A DNA stretch of 21,157 bases, from positions 1-21,157 of the forward strand of contig JAJDCE010000127.1 of NCBI GenBank assembly GCA_029260985.1, read 5' to 3'. The position numbers and the translations under genes are program-made. The notes under the pieces were generated by a model. That model was not told the origin of the DNA and searched no databases. It saw only the letters and a list, made by a program, of their open reading frames with translations. Shown here in pieces: positions 13,007 to 20,691 of the stretch (position 1 is the stretch's first letter; each line of letters opens with the position of its first letter). The stretch comes from Patescibacteria group bacterium (lineage in GTDB: Bacteria; Patescibacteriota; Gracilibacteria; UM-FILTER-43-11).

Positions 13007-13930
13007 ATGAAGCCCAAATCTAACCCCTTTCAATTTATACAGGACTTTTCTGATGACAAAGCTGTGAAACCTACATGGACTCATGAATCACTGAGGAGCC
13101 AATTAGAGAAAGGTGAAATTAGTAAAGACGACCATAACTTTCTTTCCAATTTACTTATAGAATCTTCAAAAAACCCAGATATTTTGAGAGAGGTATATAT
13201 TTTTAGAGACCGCTTAGCACAAAATCTACAACCTGAGCAGGAAAGATTCATAACAATGCAGGATCTGGGATGTCGGAGTTATCCACTAACCGGTCTAAGT
13301 ATTTCTTGTTACGAATTGCCCGAAGTTAATCTGAGAGGTGCTGTTATTGGCAATGAGTTAAAAATGTTTCAGGTAAGAGTTAAAGGAAATGTTGACATGT
13401 ACGAGGCTCAAATCGGAGGTGGAGTGTATCAGGTTGGTTCAATAATTAAAGGGGATGTAGATCAGGGTTCTGCAGAAATTCGAGGGAGTGTGGATCAGGG
13501 TTGTTCAATAATTAAAGGGAGTGTAGATCAGAGAGGTGCAAAAATTGGAGGTAATGTGAATCAGAGAGGTACATCAATTGGAGGGCGTGTGGATCAGGGT
13601 GGTGCAAAAATTGGAGGGCGTGTAGATCAGTCGTATGTAAGAATTAAAGAGAGAGTATATCAGAGAGGTGCAAAAATTGGAGGTAATGTGGATCAGGGCG
13701 GTGCAGAAATTGGAGGGAGTGTGGATCTGAAAGACGTAAGAATTGGAGGTAATGTGGATCAGGGTGGTGCAAAAATTGGAGGGAGTGTGGATCTGAGTTA
13801 TGCAGAAATTGAAGGGAATGTGTATCAGTGCTCTGCAGAAATTGAAGGGAATGTGTATCAGAGATATGCAGAGATTGGGGGTGATGTGATTCAGAGTGGA
13901 GCTACAATAAATGGCGAAAAAATCGGCTAA
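13007..13930 (+). CDS. 11-residue-repeat protein, probable beta-solenoid
   Basis: A 307-residue protein of unrecognised family. Residues 1-111 are non-repetitive and largely helical and charged. Residues 135-299 are fifteen uninterrupted 11-residue units of consensus [KE]-I-G-G-x-V-D-Q-x-x-A, preceded by two degenerate units and ended by TINGEKIG. The regular Ile, Val and Ala at positions 2, 6 and 11 and the Gly pair suggest a narrow parallel beta-solenoid with a hydrophobic core, in the manner of polymer-forming or bactofilin-like proteins, though the period differs from those families. It has no signal peptide or membrane segment, so it should be cytoplasmic. It is the only gene between the structured RNA and the strong terminator at 13956. 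The function is unknown; a scaffold, filament or mimic of an elongated ligand is possible. Confidence 0.85.
   Translation: MKPKSNPFQFIQDFSDDKAVKPTWTHESLRSQLEKGEISKDDHNFLSNLLIESSKNPDILREVYIFRDRLAQNLQPEQERFITMQDLGCRSYPLTGLSISCYELPEVNLRGAVIGNELKMFQVRVKGNVDMYEAQIGGGVYQVGSIIKGDVDQGSAEIRGSVDQGCSIIKGSVDQRGAKIGGNVNQRGTSIGGRVDQGGAKIGGRVDQSYVRIKERVYQRGAKIGGNVDQGGAEIGGSVDLKDVRIGGNVDQGGAKIGGSVDLSYAEIEGNVYQCSAEIEGNVYQRYAEIGGDVIQSGATINGEKIG
13409..13903 (+). repeat. fifteen tandem 33-bp coding repeats
   Basis: A 33-bp unit encoding the 11-residue repeat is present fifteen times without phase loss. Several units are nearly identical at the DNA level (GGTAATGTGGATCAGGG is shared by units in different places), which indicates recent unit duplication or conversion. 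Confidence 0.85.
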
Positions 13931-13955
13931 AACCCTCTAATTAATTCCAACACTT

Positions 13956-13988
13956 ACCCATCTGCGCTATAATGCAGGTGGGTTTTTT
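13956..13988 (+). terminator. rho-independent terminator after the repeat protein
   Basis: ACCCATCTGC (13956-13965) and GCAGGTGGGT (13974-13983) pair over ten positions with one T-G wobble, around an 8-nt loop, followed by a T-run to 13988. The loop contains TATAAT (13968-13973), which might double as a -10 box for the next operon. Confidence 0.9.
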
Positions 13989-14003
13989 GTAACCAAAATA
14001 ACT

Positions 14004-14657
14004 ATGAAAATCAGTAAAAGATTCACTTATATACATGCAGCTATTGTAGCTATTATCCTGATGTCGTTTGCCCTGGGAATCTATTATTACCCCCAAATGT
14101 CGGCAAAGATGGCGAGTCATTGGAATGCGGCAGGGGAGGTGGATGGATATATGACTAAATTTTGGGGGCTGTTTTTGATGCCAATTATTACGGTGGTGAT
14201 GTACCTGATGTTTTTGATGATTCCAAAGATTGATCCACTGAAGAAGAATATAGCGAAGTTTAGGATATGGTTTGATTGGTTTGTACTGATGATTATCATA
14301 TTCTTCTTTTACATCTATATTCTATCCCTCCTGTTCAACCTTGGGCATACCTTTAATATGACTTACGCAATGCTGCCTGCCTTGGGAGTATTATTTATTT
14401 TTATTGGGCAAATGCTGGAACATGCGGAGCGGAATTGGTTTATAGGTATTCGGACGCCGTGGACGTTGAGTAGCGATACTGTGTGGAAGAAGACTCATAT
14501 GCTTGGCGGGAAGCTTTTTAAGGCGGCTGGGGTGCTCATATTTTTGACGATTGCCCTCGGAAAATTCGCCTTTTGGATTGTCATATTTGCCGCACTATGG
14601 GCAGGACTTTACCCTGTTGTTTATTCTTATTTTGAATATCAGAAGCTTAAGAAATGA
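14004..14657 (+). CDS. SdpI-family multi-pass membrane protein (DUF1648 plus SdpI)
   Basis: A 217-residue membrane protein with about six hydrophobic segments. The N-terminal half carries the DUF1648 pattern (YYPQMSAKMASHWNAAGEVDGYMTK, then a Pro-containing helix). The C-terminal half carries the SdpI pattern RNWFIGIRTPWTLSSDTVWKKTHMLGGKLF. B. subtilis SdpI protects against the SdpC killing peptide and sequesters the SdpR repressor; most distant homologues have unknown roles. It overlaps the glycosyltransferase gene by four bases (ATGA), so translation is coupled and they form an operon. The only promoter hint is TATAAT at 13968-13973, inside the loop of the preceding terminator, with a weak TTCCAA at -35. 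Confidence 0.87.
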   Translation: MKISKRFTYIHAAIVAIILMSFALGIYYYPQMSAKMASHWNAAGEVDGYMTKFWGLFLMPIITVVMYLMFLMIPKIDPLKKNIAKFRIWFDWFVLMIIIFFFYIYILSLLFNLGHTFNMTYAMLPALGVLFIFIGQMLEHAERNWFIGIRTPWTLSSDTVWKKTHMLGGKLFKAAGVLIFLTIALGKFAFWIVIFAALWAGLYPVVYSYFEYQKLKK

Positions 14658-15748
14658 ATATACTTTTTTACACAGATACCCCCAATTATGGCGGGGCGGA
14701 AAAGCAAATGGAGATGCTGGCGAAGCATTTAAAGCCTTTGGGATGCAACGTATCGCTGGCTTGTGGAGCATATTCAACTTTAAAGAGAAAAAAGGACGAA
14801 CTGAAAAAGGTATATCAGGAGGTTTTTAGCCTGCCAACGTTACACAAACATGACCCACGGCATTACACAGCTTTAAAAAAGTTACTGAAAAATGGGAGCT
14901 TTAATTTGATTCATATTCATTTGTGGAATCCGGGGAGTTGCCGCTACGCTTTTTGGGCCGCCAAGCAGGCTAATTTACCCATTATTACAACTGAACATGA
15001 CCCCTTTGAGCTGACAGGTGTCAAAGGAGCTATAAAGCGACGTTGTTTGGCCAAAACCGATCAGATTATCGCCATCAGTATGGACAACTATCGACATCTT
15101 GCCCAACTTGGCGAAAATGCGGAAAAGCGCTTAAATATAGTGCATAACGGCATTGAGCTGGACAGATATATGGACAATGTGGACAAAGCGTCTCTACCTG
15201 TCCAGAATGGAGACCTGGTAATCACCTGTATAGCTGAACTGCATGAAAGAAAGGGGCAAAAGTACCTGATTGAGGCGTTCAAAAAGTTACAGGCCCAGAT
15301 ACCAAGGTTACATTTGGTATTAGTGGGTAAGGGGCCTAACGAAACTGAGCTTAAGAAACGCTACAGTGATGTAACAAATTTACACTTTTTGGGGTGGAGG
15401 GATGATATTCCTCAAATCTTGAAGGCTTCGGATTTATTTGTACTTCCTTCACTTCGGGAAGCCTTTGGCTTGGTGCTCTTAGAGGCTATGGCAAGTGGGC
15501 TTGCATGTGTGGCGACCGATAATGGCGGAACGACAGATATTATAGTGGATGGGGAAACGGGCTATCTGGTGCCACCGGGTAGTAGTGAACGTTTAGCCGA
15601 TGCTATTGGTAAGATTCTACGTAATCCAAACATGAAGGCGGATATGGAACGTGCAGGGCTTGAGCGGGTTCAAAAAGAGTTCACTGCTGAGGGTATGGCG
15701 CGAAAAACATATGAAGTTTACCTAAAATGCAGACAAGGATTATATTGA
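14654..15748 (+). CDS. GT4-family glycosyltransferase
   Basis: A 364-residue two-domain GT-B glycosyltransferase. The N-terminal acceptor domain begins NILFYTDTPNYGGAEKQM, the usual Gly-Gly-Ala/Ser loop. The donor half has VGKGPNE, then FLGWRDDIPQILKASDLFVLPSLREAFGLVLLEAMASG, with the E-x7-E motif and a Gly-rich DNGGTTDIIVDGETGYLV that binds a nucleotide sugar. It has no membrane segment or signal peptide and should act on the cytoplasmic face. The donor and acceptor cannot be read from sequence; cell-surface glycan or glycolipid synthesis is likely. It follows the SdpI-like gene with a four-base overlap. The stop codon lies in the bulge of an 18-bp inverted repeat (15731-15835). Confidence 0.92.
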   Translation: MNILFYTDTPNYGGAEKQMEMLAKHLKPLGCNVSLACGAYSTLKRKKDELKKVYQEVFSLPTLHKHDPRHYTALKKLLKNGSFNLIHIHLWNPGSCRYAFWAAKQANLPIITTEHDPFELTGVKGAIKRRCLAKTDQIIAISMDNYRHLAQLGENAEKRLNIVHNGIELDRYMDNVDKASLPVQNGDLVITCIAELHERKGQKYLIEAFKKLQAQIPRLHLVLVGKGPNETELKKRYSDVTNLHFLGWRDDIPQILKASDLFVLPSLREAFGLVLLEAMASGLACVATDNGGTTDIIVDGETGYLVPPGSSERLADAIGKILRNPNMKADMERAGLERVQKEFTAEGMARKTYEVYLKCRQGLY

Positions 15749-15835
15749 TTAGCTGATTTGCTGTGATGTTTTTTTGTTGTATCTAAAAATGTTCATATCA
15801 TCATAAATATCCCATTATCAGCTAAATCCTTGTCT
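15731..15835. repeat. interrupted 18-bp inverted repeat between convergent genes
   Basis: The right arm TCAGCTAAATCCTTGTCT (15818-15835) is fully complementary to 15731-15741 plus 15750-15756. The left arm is broken by eight extra bases that contain the glycosyltransferase stop codon. TGATG/CATCA can pair further inside the loop, and a T-rich run is present. It may act as a terminator for both converging operons. Confidence 0.6.
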
Positions 15836-15844
15836 AGACAGTGA

Positions 15845-16267
15845 TTATTTATTTAGCTTAGCCAACACTACACCACCCACAACTCCATTAACCAGATTCA
15901 GGAAAGTCCAAGACAAGGTAGCGCCCAGAGAGACTTGGAAGCTACTGTAAGTATATAACATTCCTGGGATGGCCAATAAGAAGAACCAGAGGCCGAAGTG
16001 AAAGCCACGACACCAGCAAGTTCCCTTGAATAGTTTTTTTACGTGATCCCATATTGCAGCTAGTACGAAACCAATTACTAACGGGGCAACAAAAAACAAA
16101 CTCATAATAGGATCATCCCATGCTCGATAGAGAGCTGTGTTTTCGTATTGAGCCATCAAAGAAGGGAAGATGGCATTCATCAAGAAGCTCACCCCCATTC
16201 CGATTACTAAGATGGCTACACCGGCACCCAGGCCAGGCCAAAAGACTTTCTTAAAATTCTTACACAT
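15845..16267 (-). CDS. small four-helix membrane protein of unknown function
   Basis: A 140-residue hydrophobic protein with four probable membrane helices (about residues 9-33, 54-73, 88-107 and 117-137). Between helices two and three is a short basic loop with CWCRGFHFG. Helices one and four carry Gly-x-Gly and Gly-Gly packing patterns. I do not recognise a named family. It starts 28 nt after the stop of the 89-residue membrane protein gene on the same strand, with no terminator between, so they are probably co-transcribed. Nothing in the sequence fixes a function. Confidence 0.75.
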   Translation of the reverse strand: MCKNFKKVFWPGLGAGVAILVIGMGVSFLMNAIFPSLMAQYENTALYRAWDDPIMSLFFVAPLVIGFVLAAIWDHVKKLFKGTCWCRGFHFGLWFFLLAIPGMLYTYSSFQVSLGATLSWTFLNLVNGVVGGVVLAKLNK

Positions 16268-16295
16268 ACTTTTTTATTAAAGATTAAAGATTCGC

Positions 16296-16565
16296 CTATT
16301 TTGATTTCTTTTTGCTGGATTTAGCTGTTTTCTCTGCGACCCCTTTAGCCTTATCCAATATCATCAGCATGATTTTGATGGGCTGCCATAAGTAATGGTT
16401 GAGGAGATCGACCGTATCTTTGGCTTTAGAGGTTACTTTTTTTACATTGCTCAAAATACTGATCAGGTGAAAAACGGCAATAATCAGAAAAAGGAGCAAG
16501 AGCCCTCCACCTATAGATAGGATGAGATAAAGGATCTCCAAGGGAGTGTCGTATTGTTCTAACAT
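16296..16565 (-). CDS. small single-helix membrane protein with basic tail
   Basis: An 89-residue protein: a short acidic N-terminus, one long hydrophobic helix at about 11-37, an amphipathic middle (SNVKKVTSKAKDTVDLLNHYL) and a very basic Lys/Ser tail. This is the general shape of DUF948-like small membrane proteins, but I cannot assign a family. An extended -10 (TGG-TAAAAT, minus strand, 16596-16588) lies about 20 bases before the start, so it probably heads a two-gene unit with the downstream membrane protein. Confidence 0.7.
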   Translation of the reverse strand: MLEQYDTPLEILYLILSIGGGLLLLFLIIAVFHLISILSNVKKVTSKAKDTVDLLNHYLWQPIKIMLMILDKAKGVAEKTAKSSKKKSK

Positions 16566-16624
16566 ATTTTTGTTTTAAATTTAGTTTATTTTACCATATT
16601 TCTGCTGTGACAGAAAAACAAATT

Positions 16625-17092
16625 TTAGTCTTCTGGAATTATATTTCTTTTTTCACAAAAATCTATTGCTGCTCTGAGCACTGCCTCTATTCTTTTACGA
16701 CCCATCTTCTTTGCTTCATCTTCTTTAAAATCATTGCCCGAAAGAGCTAATACATTTTCATACATTTCAGCCACTTTACCCCTTACAACAAGGATGTCCT
16801 CTCGGACAATATCCTCAAACTCTTCCGTTCCTTCATCAAGATGCTGCCTTAAGCAATCTACGATTTCTTCTCTAGTTAACGCGGCATGAATACCCAGTCG
16901 CTCGAATAGCTCTTTGGTTGAATGAGGAATATTTACCCCCTTTCGTTCAGCAAAAGAACAATATGGCTCAATGAGTTGCCCAAATGAGAAGAAGCTTCGC
17001 TCAGCCGCTAATAATAAAGCCTCACCATCGTGATCTAGGTCATGCCCCTCTCTGTGAATATCGATGATGGCTTTTCTGTCTTTATTGCTCAT
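16625..17092 (-). CDS. unknown soluble protein, paralogue of its upstream neighbour
   Basis: A 155-residue acidic, mainly helical protein without signal peptide or membrane helix. It shares three blocks in the same order with the protein encoded just upstream: an N-terminal DGE-x(3-4)-AAE-x2-FF block, a central LG-I-x(4)-TR-x2-I-x3-L block, and a C-terminal R-x2-I-x2-V-x2-AAI-x-FCE block. The two genes overlap by 11 bp, so this one is translated by coupling. It has extra residues between the blocks compared with its partner. I do not recognise the family. Overlapping tandem paralogues suggest a duplicated gene whose products may pair. Confidence 0.75.
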   Translation of the reverse strand: MSNKDRKAIIDIHREGHDLDHDGEALLLAAERSFFSFGQLIEPYCSFAERKGVNIPHSTKELFERLGIHAALTREEIVDCLRQHLDEGTEEFEDIVREDILVVRGKVAEMYENVLALSGNDFKEDEAKKMGRKRIEAVLRAAIDFCEKRNIIPED

Positions 17093-17447
17093 TTACTTCG
17101 TCTTCACAAAAACTTATTGCTGCATCAATTACGGTTGCTATTTCAACTCTAGTGTTTTCTGCTGTCGCATGTTCTCTGTAAGGCTGTACGGTGACTGTGG
17201 GAGATCCCTGGATATCTTTTAATATTTGCAATATGGTCTGCCTGGTCATTTCGGGTTCAATACCTAAATCCCTCAGTACATTTTCTTTTGATACTCGTGT
17301 TGACATTTTTACGCCGTCTATGACTAAGCTATCTTCACTCGAACGTAAATCTGTAGTAAAAAAGCCCATTTCAGCTGCCCAAAACACTGTTTCACCATCT
17401 TTTTTGTGCCCTTGAGCCCCTTTGTATTTATCAAGTCTTGTGGTCAT
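17082..17447 (-). CDS. unknown soluble protein, first of a paralogous overlapping pair
   Basis: A 121-residue soluble protein. Its blocks HKKDGETVFWAAEMGFF, LGIEPEMTRQTILQIL and VIDAAISFCEDE match those of the downstream protein, showing descent from a common gene by tandem duplication, with strong divergence since. A good promoter (TTGACT, 16 bp, TAAAAT) lies about 20 bases upstream of the ATG. No catalytic motif or DNA-binding motif is evident. A two-component toxin-antitoxin or regulatory pair is imaginable, but nothing specific supports it. Confidence 0.75.
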   Translation of the reverse strand: MTTRLDKYKGAQGHKKDGETVFWAAEMGFFTTDLRSSEDSLVIDGVKMSTRVSKENVLRDLGIEPEMTRQTILQILKDIQGSPTVTVQPYREHATAENTRVEIATVIDAAISFCEDEVNEQ

Positions 17448-17467
17448 TCTAATAGGTTAAGGATGTT

Positions 17468-17495
17468 ATTTTACCTGATTTTTCTTATAAGTCAA
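17468..17495 (-). promoter_or_regulatory. promoter of the paralogous pair
   Basis: Minus-strand TTGACT (17495-17490), 16-bp spacer, TAAAAT (17473-17468). The predicted start is about 15 bases before the ATG at 17447. Confidence 0.6.
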
Positions 17496-17517
17496 TCTTT
17501 TACCATCTTCCCCCATT

Positions 17518-17634
17518 GTCATTCCCGACCCAGATCGGGAATCTATGATAAATGAATTAGATTATACTAAGCATACTAAATTCGCTAGATCTCCGATGGA
17601 GCCTGCCTGTCCGGTAGGCAGGCTCGAAGATGAC
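17518..17634. repeat. 117-bp palindromic intergenic element with GTCAT ends
   Basis: It begins GTCATTCCCGA and ends with the inverted counterpart TCGAAGATGAC. The left end is a hairpin ATTCCCGA/TCGGGAAT (17521-17528 with 17535-17542). Near the right end is a second, GC-rich hairpin GCCTGCCT/AGGCAGGC (17601-17608 with 17616-17623). There is no ORF. It shares the GTCAT ends, but not the interior, of the repeats at 11965 and 19246. Confidence 0.6.
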
Positions 17635-17661
17635 AAAAGACGGCAAAATGGAATCAAAATG

Positions 17662-17670
17662 TGCTAAAAT
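17662..17670 (+). promoter_or_regulatory. extended -10 promoter giving a leaderless murJ transcript
   Basis: TGC-TAAAAT (17662-17670) is an extended -10 element with no good -35. The expected start, about seven bases downstream, falls on the A of the ATG at 17677. Confidence 0.55.
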
Positions 17671-17676
17671 ACGGCC

Positions 17677-19236
17677 ATGAAAACTCGTTCGCTTAATATC
17701 CTTCCACCAACTTTACTACTTGCCCTCTCGGCTCTTTTTAGTCGGTTTTTAGGAGTTGTTCGGGATCATTTGCTAGCCAAAACCTTTGGAGCAACTGCTG
17801 GGGAGGGAATATATAATTTGGATACGTATTACGCGGCCTTTCGGATACCGGATATGCTTTATAATTTGCTTATTCTTGGGGCAGTTTCAGCGGCGTTTAT
17901 TCCGATTTTTACTCAATATAAAAAGGAACATGAGCTGAAAAAAGCCTGGGAATTTGCAAGTGCTATGTTACACCTAATGTTACTGGGTATTTTAGTGTTG
18001 GCGGGGCTTGCCTATGTGTTTGCACCTCAACTAGCAACCATTGTAGCAAGTGGTTTTGAGGCGGAATCTTTTGATCAGACAGTAAAGTTGATGCGTATCA
18101 TGCTTCTTTCTCCGATTCTTTTTACTTTCTCCTCCGTGCTGATCAGCATCCAGGATAGTTTTAAGGCTTTTTTCTACCGATCGATTGCTCCGCTATTTTA
18201 TAATCTGGGAATTATTGGTGGAATCGTATACTTTGGGGCTCAGTTTGGAGTGGTTGGAGTGACCTGGGGGGTGATTATTGGGGCGCTTTTACAGCTTCTG
18301 ATTCAACTGCCAGCGCTCAAGCAAGTACATTACAAACATGTGTGGCTTATTGGGCATAAAAGACAGGATGTCAAAGAGGCGTTTCGCCTGATGATTCCTA
18401 GGGTTCTAGGACTTTCTTTGACACAACTGGCACTGATTATAAATACGCTGATTGCCAGTTTTTTGGCGACAGGATCGATCACTATTTTCTATCTGGCGGA
18501 CAATCTACAAGCCTTACCGATGGGGATGATTGGTATTTCCTTTGCCATTACGTCGTTTGCGACTCTATCAGAGTTGGCAAGTGAATCTGACATGGAACCG
18601 TTTGCCGAGGAGATTAAGCGAGTGATGGGCCTTGTATTGTTTTTGATTATCCCTGCCACGATTGGGATGCTGGTGCTTCGGCATCAGATTATTGATGTGG
18701 TGCTGACTTATGGACAGTTCACAAAAAACGATGCTTTTTTGACGGCAAGCGTACTTGGGTTTTTACTGATTTCACTCTTTGCTCAATCGCTCATTCCGCT
18801 ACTATCGAGAGGGTTTTACGCCTTTCATAATACTAAGACTCCACTGTTTAGTGGTTTTATTTCTGTATTAATAATGATAGCAGGAAGTGTGTTTTTGGCA
18901 CTCAGATTAGATATGGGAATTGCGGGGATTGCGATTGCCTTTACAGTAGGACATATCGTTTATTTCCTACTCCTTTTTATCCTTCTCCAGAAGAAAGTTG
19001 GTCAGGGGCTTATTAATTGGGCGTCGGCTTTAAAGATTGTGATCATCAGCACCATCATGGGCTCAGCGGTTCAGATCGCTAAAATTTCTGCCCCTTTCCC
19101 TGAAAAGATATTAAGCCAATTTGCGCACTTGATAGCTTATACCCTTGTTGGTTTAGTAGTGTATTTTGCTTTAGCTGCCTTCTTGGGAATGTCCCAATTT
19201 AAAACCCTTTGGAAACATGTGAGACGGCTGAAATAA
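17677..19236 (+). CDS. murJ: lipid II flippase MurJ (MviN)
   Basis: A 519-residue polytopic protein, with about 14 membrane helices as usual for MurJ, which moves lipid-linked peptidoglycan precursors across the cytoplasmic membrane. The N-terminus has the family hallmark SRFLGVVRDHLLAKTFGA, with conserved arginines, then YYAAFRIPDMLYNLLILGAVSAAFIPIF, including the conserved Arg-x-Pro-Asp and Gly-Ala residues of the central cavity. The central part (IPRVLGLSLTQLALIINTLIAS, then ALPMGMIGISFAITSFATLSE) also matches. The length is normal and intact. It is convergent with murD, another step of the same pathway, with a palindromic repeat between them. No Shine-Dalgarno site precedes the ATG, consistent with a leaderless message. 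Confidence 0.95.
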   Translation: MKTRSLNILPPTLLLALSALFSRFLGVVRDHLLAKTFGATAGEGIYNLDTYYAAFRIPDMLYNLLILGAVSAAFIPIFTQYKKEHELKKAWEFASAMLHLMLLGILVLAGLAYVFAPQLATIVASGFEAESFDQTVKLMRIMLLSPILFTFSSVLISIQDSFKAFFYRSIAPLFYNLGIIGGIVYFGAQFGVVGVTWGVIIGALLQLLIQLPALKQVHYKHVWLIGHKRQDVKEAFRLMIPRVLGLSLTQLALIINTLIASFLATGSITIFYLADNLQALPMGMIGISFAITSFATLSELASESDMEPFAEEIKRVMGLVLFLIIPATIGMLVLRHQIIDVVLTYGQFTKNDAFLTASVLGFLLISLFAQSLIPLLSRGFYAFHNTKTPLFSGFISVLIMIAGSVFLALRLDMGIAGIAIAFTVGHIVYFLLLFILLQKKVGQGLINWASALKIVIISTIMGSAVQIAKISAPFPEKILSQFAHLIAYTLVGLVVYFALAAFLGMSQFKTLWKHVRRLK

Positions 19237-19245
19237 CACCCTTTG

Positions 19246-19318
19246 GTCATCCTGAAATTTCTTCAGGATCCTGTATTAAATTATCTTACATTGGATTCTG
19301 AATCGAGTTCAGAATGAC
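19246..19318. repeat. 73-bp two-hairpin dispersed repeat, copy 2
   Basis: The same design as the element at 11965: GTCATCCTGA start, TCAGGATCCT, an AT-rich middle, GGATTCTGAA, and a TTCAGAATGAC end. It sits between the convergent murJ and murD genes, where its hairpins could serve as a terminator for both. Confidence 0.75.
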
Positions 19319-19353
19319 AATTGGGGGATGACAATAGGGCTTTAAGATTATCT

Positions 19354-20685
19354 CTAAAGAGTATTAACTATCTTTTTGAATTGAGTTCCGCGGTCTTTAG
19401 CATTCTCAAACATATCAAAGCTGGCGCAGGCGGGAGATAGCACAATGGAGTCTTCGGGTTTCGCATGTTTGTAGGCGGACTTGATGATTTTTTTGAAATC
19501 ACCTGCTTCATCGTAATCCAGAATTAATTCTTTTCCACCAGCTGCTAATATTTCTTCTTTGATTGTTTGACCTTCCTTTCCATACAAATAGACGCGGACT
19601 TTATTTTGGGCGATTTCGGAAGCTAAAAAGCTGAAATCAGCCTCTTTGGAACTCCCTCCTAAAAGGAGAATGAGTTTGGGAGGAATAAACTGATCCATCG
19701 CGGCCAAAGCGGATTCGGGTGAGGTGCTTGAAGAATCATTGTAGAAGTGAATATCTTTGAACGTTCGGACGAATTCAAGGCGGTGTTCAACTCCTTTAAA
19801 TAGCTTAATCTGCTCTTCCACAGTGCTGACGGGTACAAAGTGAAGCTTGGCGATGGCAGCGGCAAACAGAAGGTTATCTGGGTGAGTTTTGAGGTTGAGC
19901 TGATCAAAGTGAATGACATTTTCGATCTTTCCATCAAAACAGAGTCTTAAATAGCCATCATCCCATACCGCCCAGTTACTGCCTCGCTTCTGACCAACCC
20001 AGAATTGTTGAGCAGGTGTGGCATGAATGAGTTTGGCCGAGTTTTCGTTATTTGCGTTCAGAACGGCCCAGTCGTTGACGGATTGGTGCTGTAAGATGTT
20101 CTTTTTGGCGGATGCATATTCCTCCAGACTCTCATGCCAATCCAGGTGATTTGGGGTAATGTTGAGCACCGCAGCGATGTAAGGAGATGTGCGCAAATCA
20201 ACGAATTGGAAGCTGGAGACCTCCATTAATATTGGATTTTTAGGGTGTTTTAAGGCTGCTTTTAAAACAGGCTCTCTGTCGTTTCCGCCCACAATAAGCC
20301 GCTGGCCGTAATGGGCTCCAAGGATTTTTTCGAGCAATACTGTGGTTGTTGTTTTGCCATTCGTTCCAGTGACGGCGGTAACACGATCTGATGCTGCCTC
20401 CATGGTCAGTTTAGTGAGGGATGTTACGTTACAACCTGCCTCAACGGCCTCCTGGATGCCAGATGTGGAGATATTGACTCCAGGACTGCGGATAATGGTG
20501 TTGAAATCAATGAGATCATCAAAAGCGATTTTTCCCATTCGTCCTTTGACCCCTTTTGGTAATTCGAGATCAGGATTCTGGTCGCAAACGGTGATGTTCT
20601 GAACTTTTTCAGCCTTCAAGAACTCCAGGGCAGCTTGCCCCTCTGTTCCAAAGCCGAGTATGGCGACGGGTTCATCAATTTTCAT
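19354..20685 (-). CDS. murD: UDP-N-acetylmuramoyl-L-alanine:D-glutamate ligase MurD
   Basis: 443 residues from the ATG at 20685; an upstream in-frame ATG at 20721 overlaps the promoter -35 box and is unlikely. It is an ATP-dependent cytoplasmic ligase adding D-Glu to UDP-MurNAc-L-Ala. Domain 1 begins with the GFGTEGQ nucleotide-binding loop. The Mur P-loop GTNGKTTT is at 107-114 with catalytic Lys111. NITPNHLDWHESLEEY, HRLEFV, YNDSSSTSPESALAAM and LSPACASFDMFENAKDRG match the central and C-terminal Mur domains, including the conserved Asn-Asp and Ser-Pro-Ala. The length is close to E. coli MurD (438). It is convergent with murJ. A TATAAT box ends six bases before the ATG, so the mRNA is probably leaderless. 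Confidence 0.95.
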   Translation of the reverse strand: MKIDEPVAILGFGTEGQAALEFLKAEKVQNITVCDQNPDLELPKGVKGRMGKIAFDDLIDFNTIIRSPGVNISTSGIQEAVEAGCNVTSLTKLTMEAASDRVTAVTGTNGKTTTTVLLEKILGAHYGQRLIVGGNDREPVLKAALKHPKNPILMEVSSFQFVDLRTSPYIAAVLNITPNHLDWHESLEEYASAKKNILQHQSVNDWAVLNANNENSAKLIHATPAQQFWVGQKRGSNWAVWDDGYLRLCFDGKIENVIHFDQLNLKTHPDNLLFAAAIAKLHFVPVSTVEEQIKLFKGVEHRLEFVRTFKDIHFYNDSSSTSPESALAAMDQFIPPKLILLLGGSSKEADFSFLASEIAQNKVRVYLYGKEGQTIKEEILAAGGKELILDYDEAGDFKKIIKSAYKHAKPEDSIVLSPACASFDMFENAKDRGTQFKKIVNTL

Positions 20686-20691
20686 GGGTAT

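Noticed and set aside
13409..13903. Regular 33-bp repeats suggestive of a CRISPR array
   Set aside because: There are no variable spacers; every unit is in frame and encodes an 11-residue protein repeat.
20342..20602. Plus-strand ORF of 86 codons
   Set aside because: Antisense to the well-conserved P-loop region of murD and without any recognisable domain.
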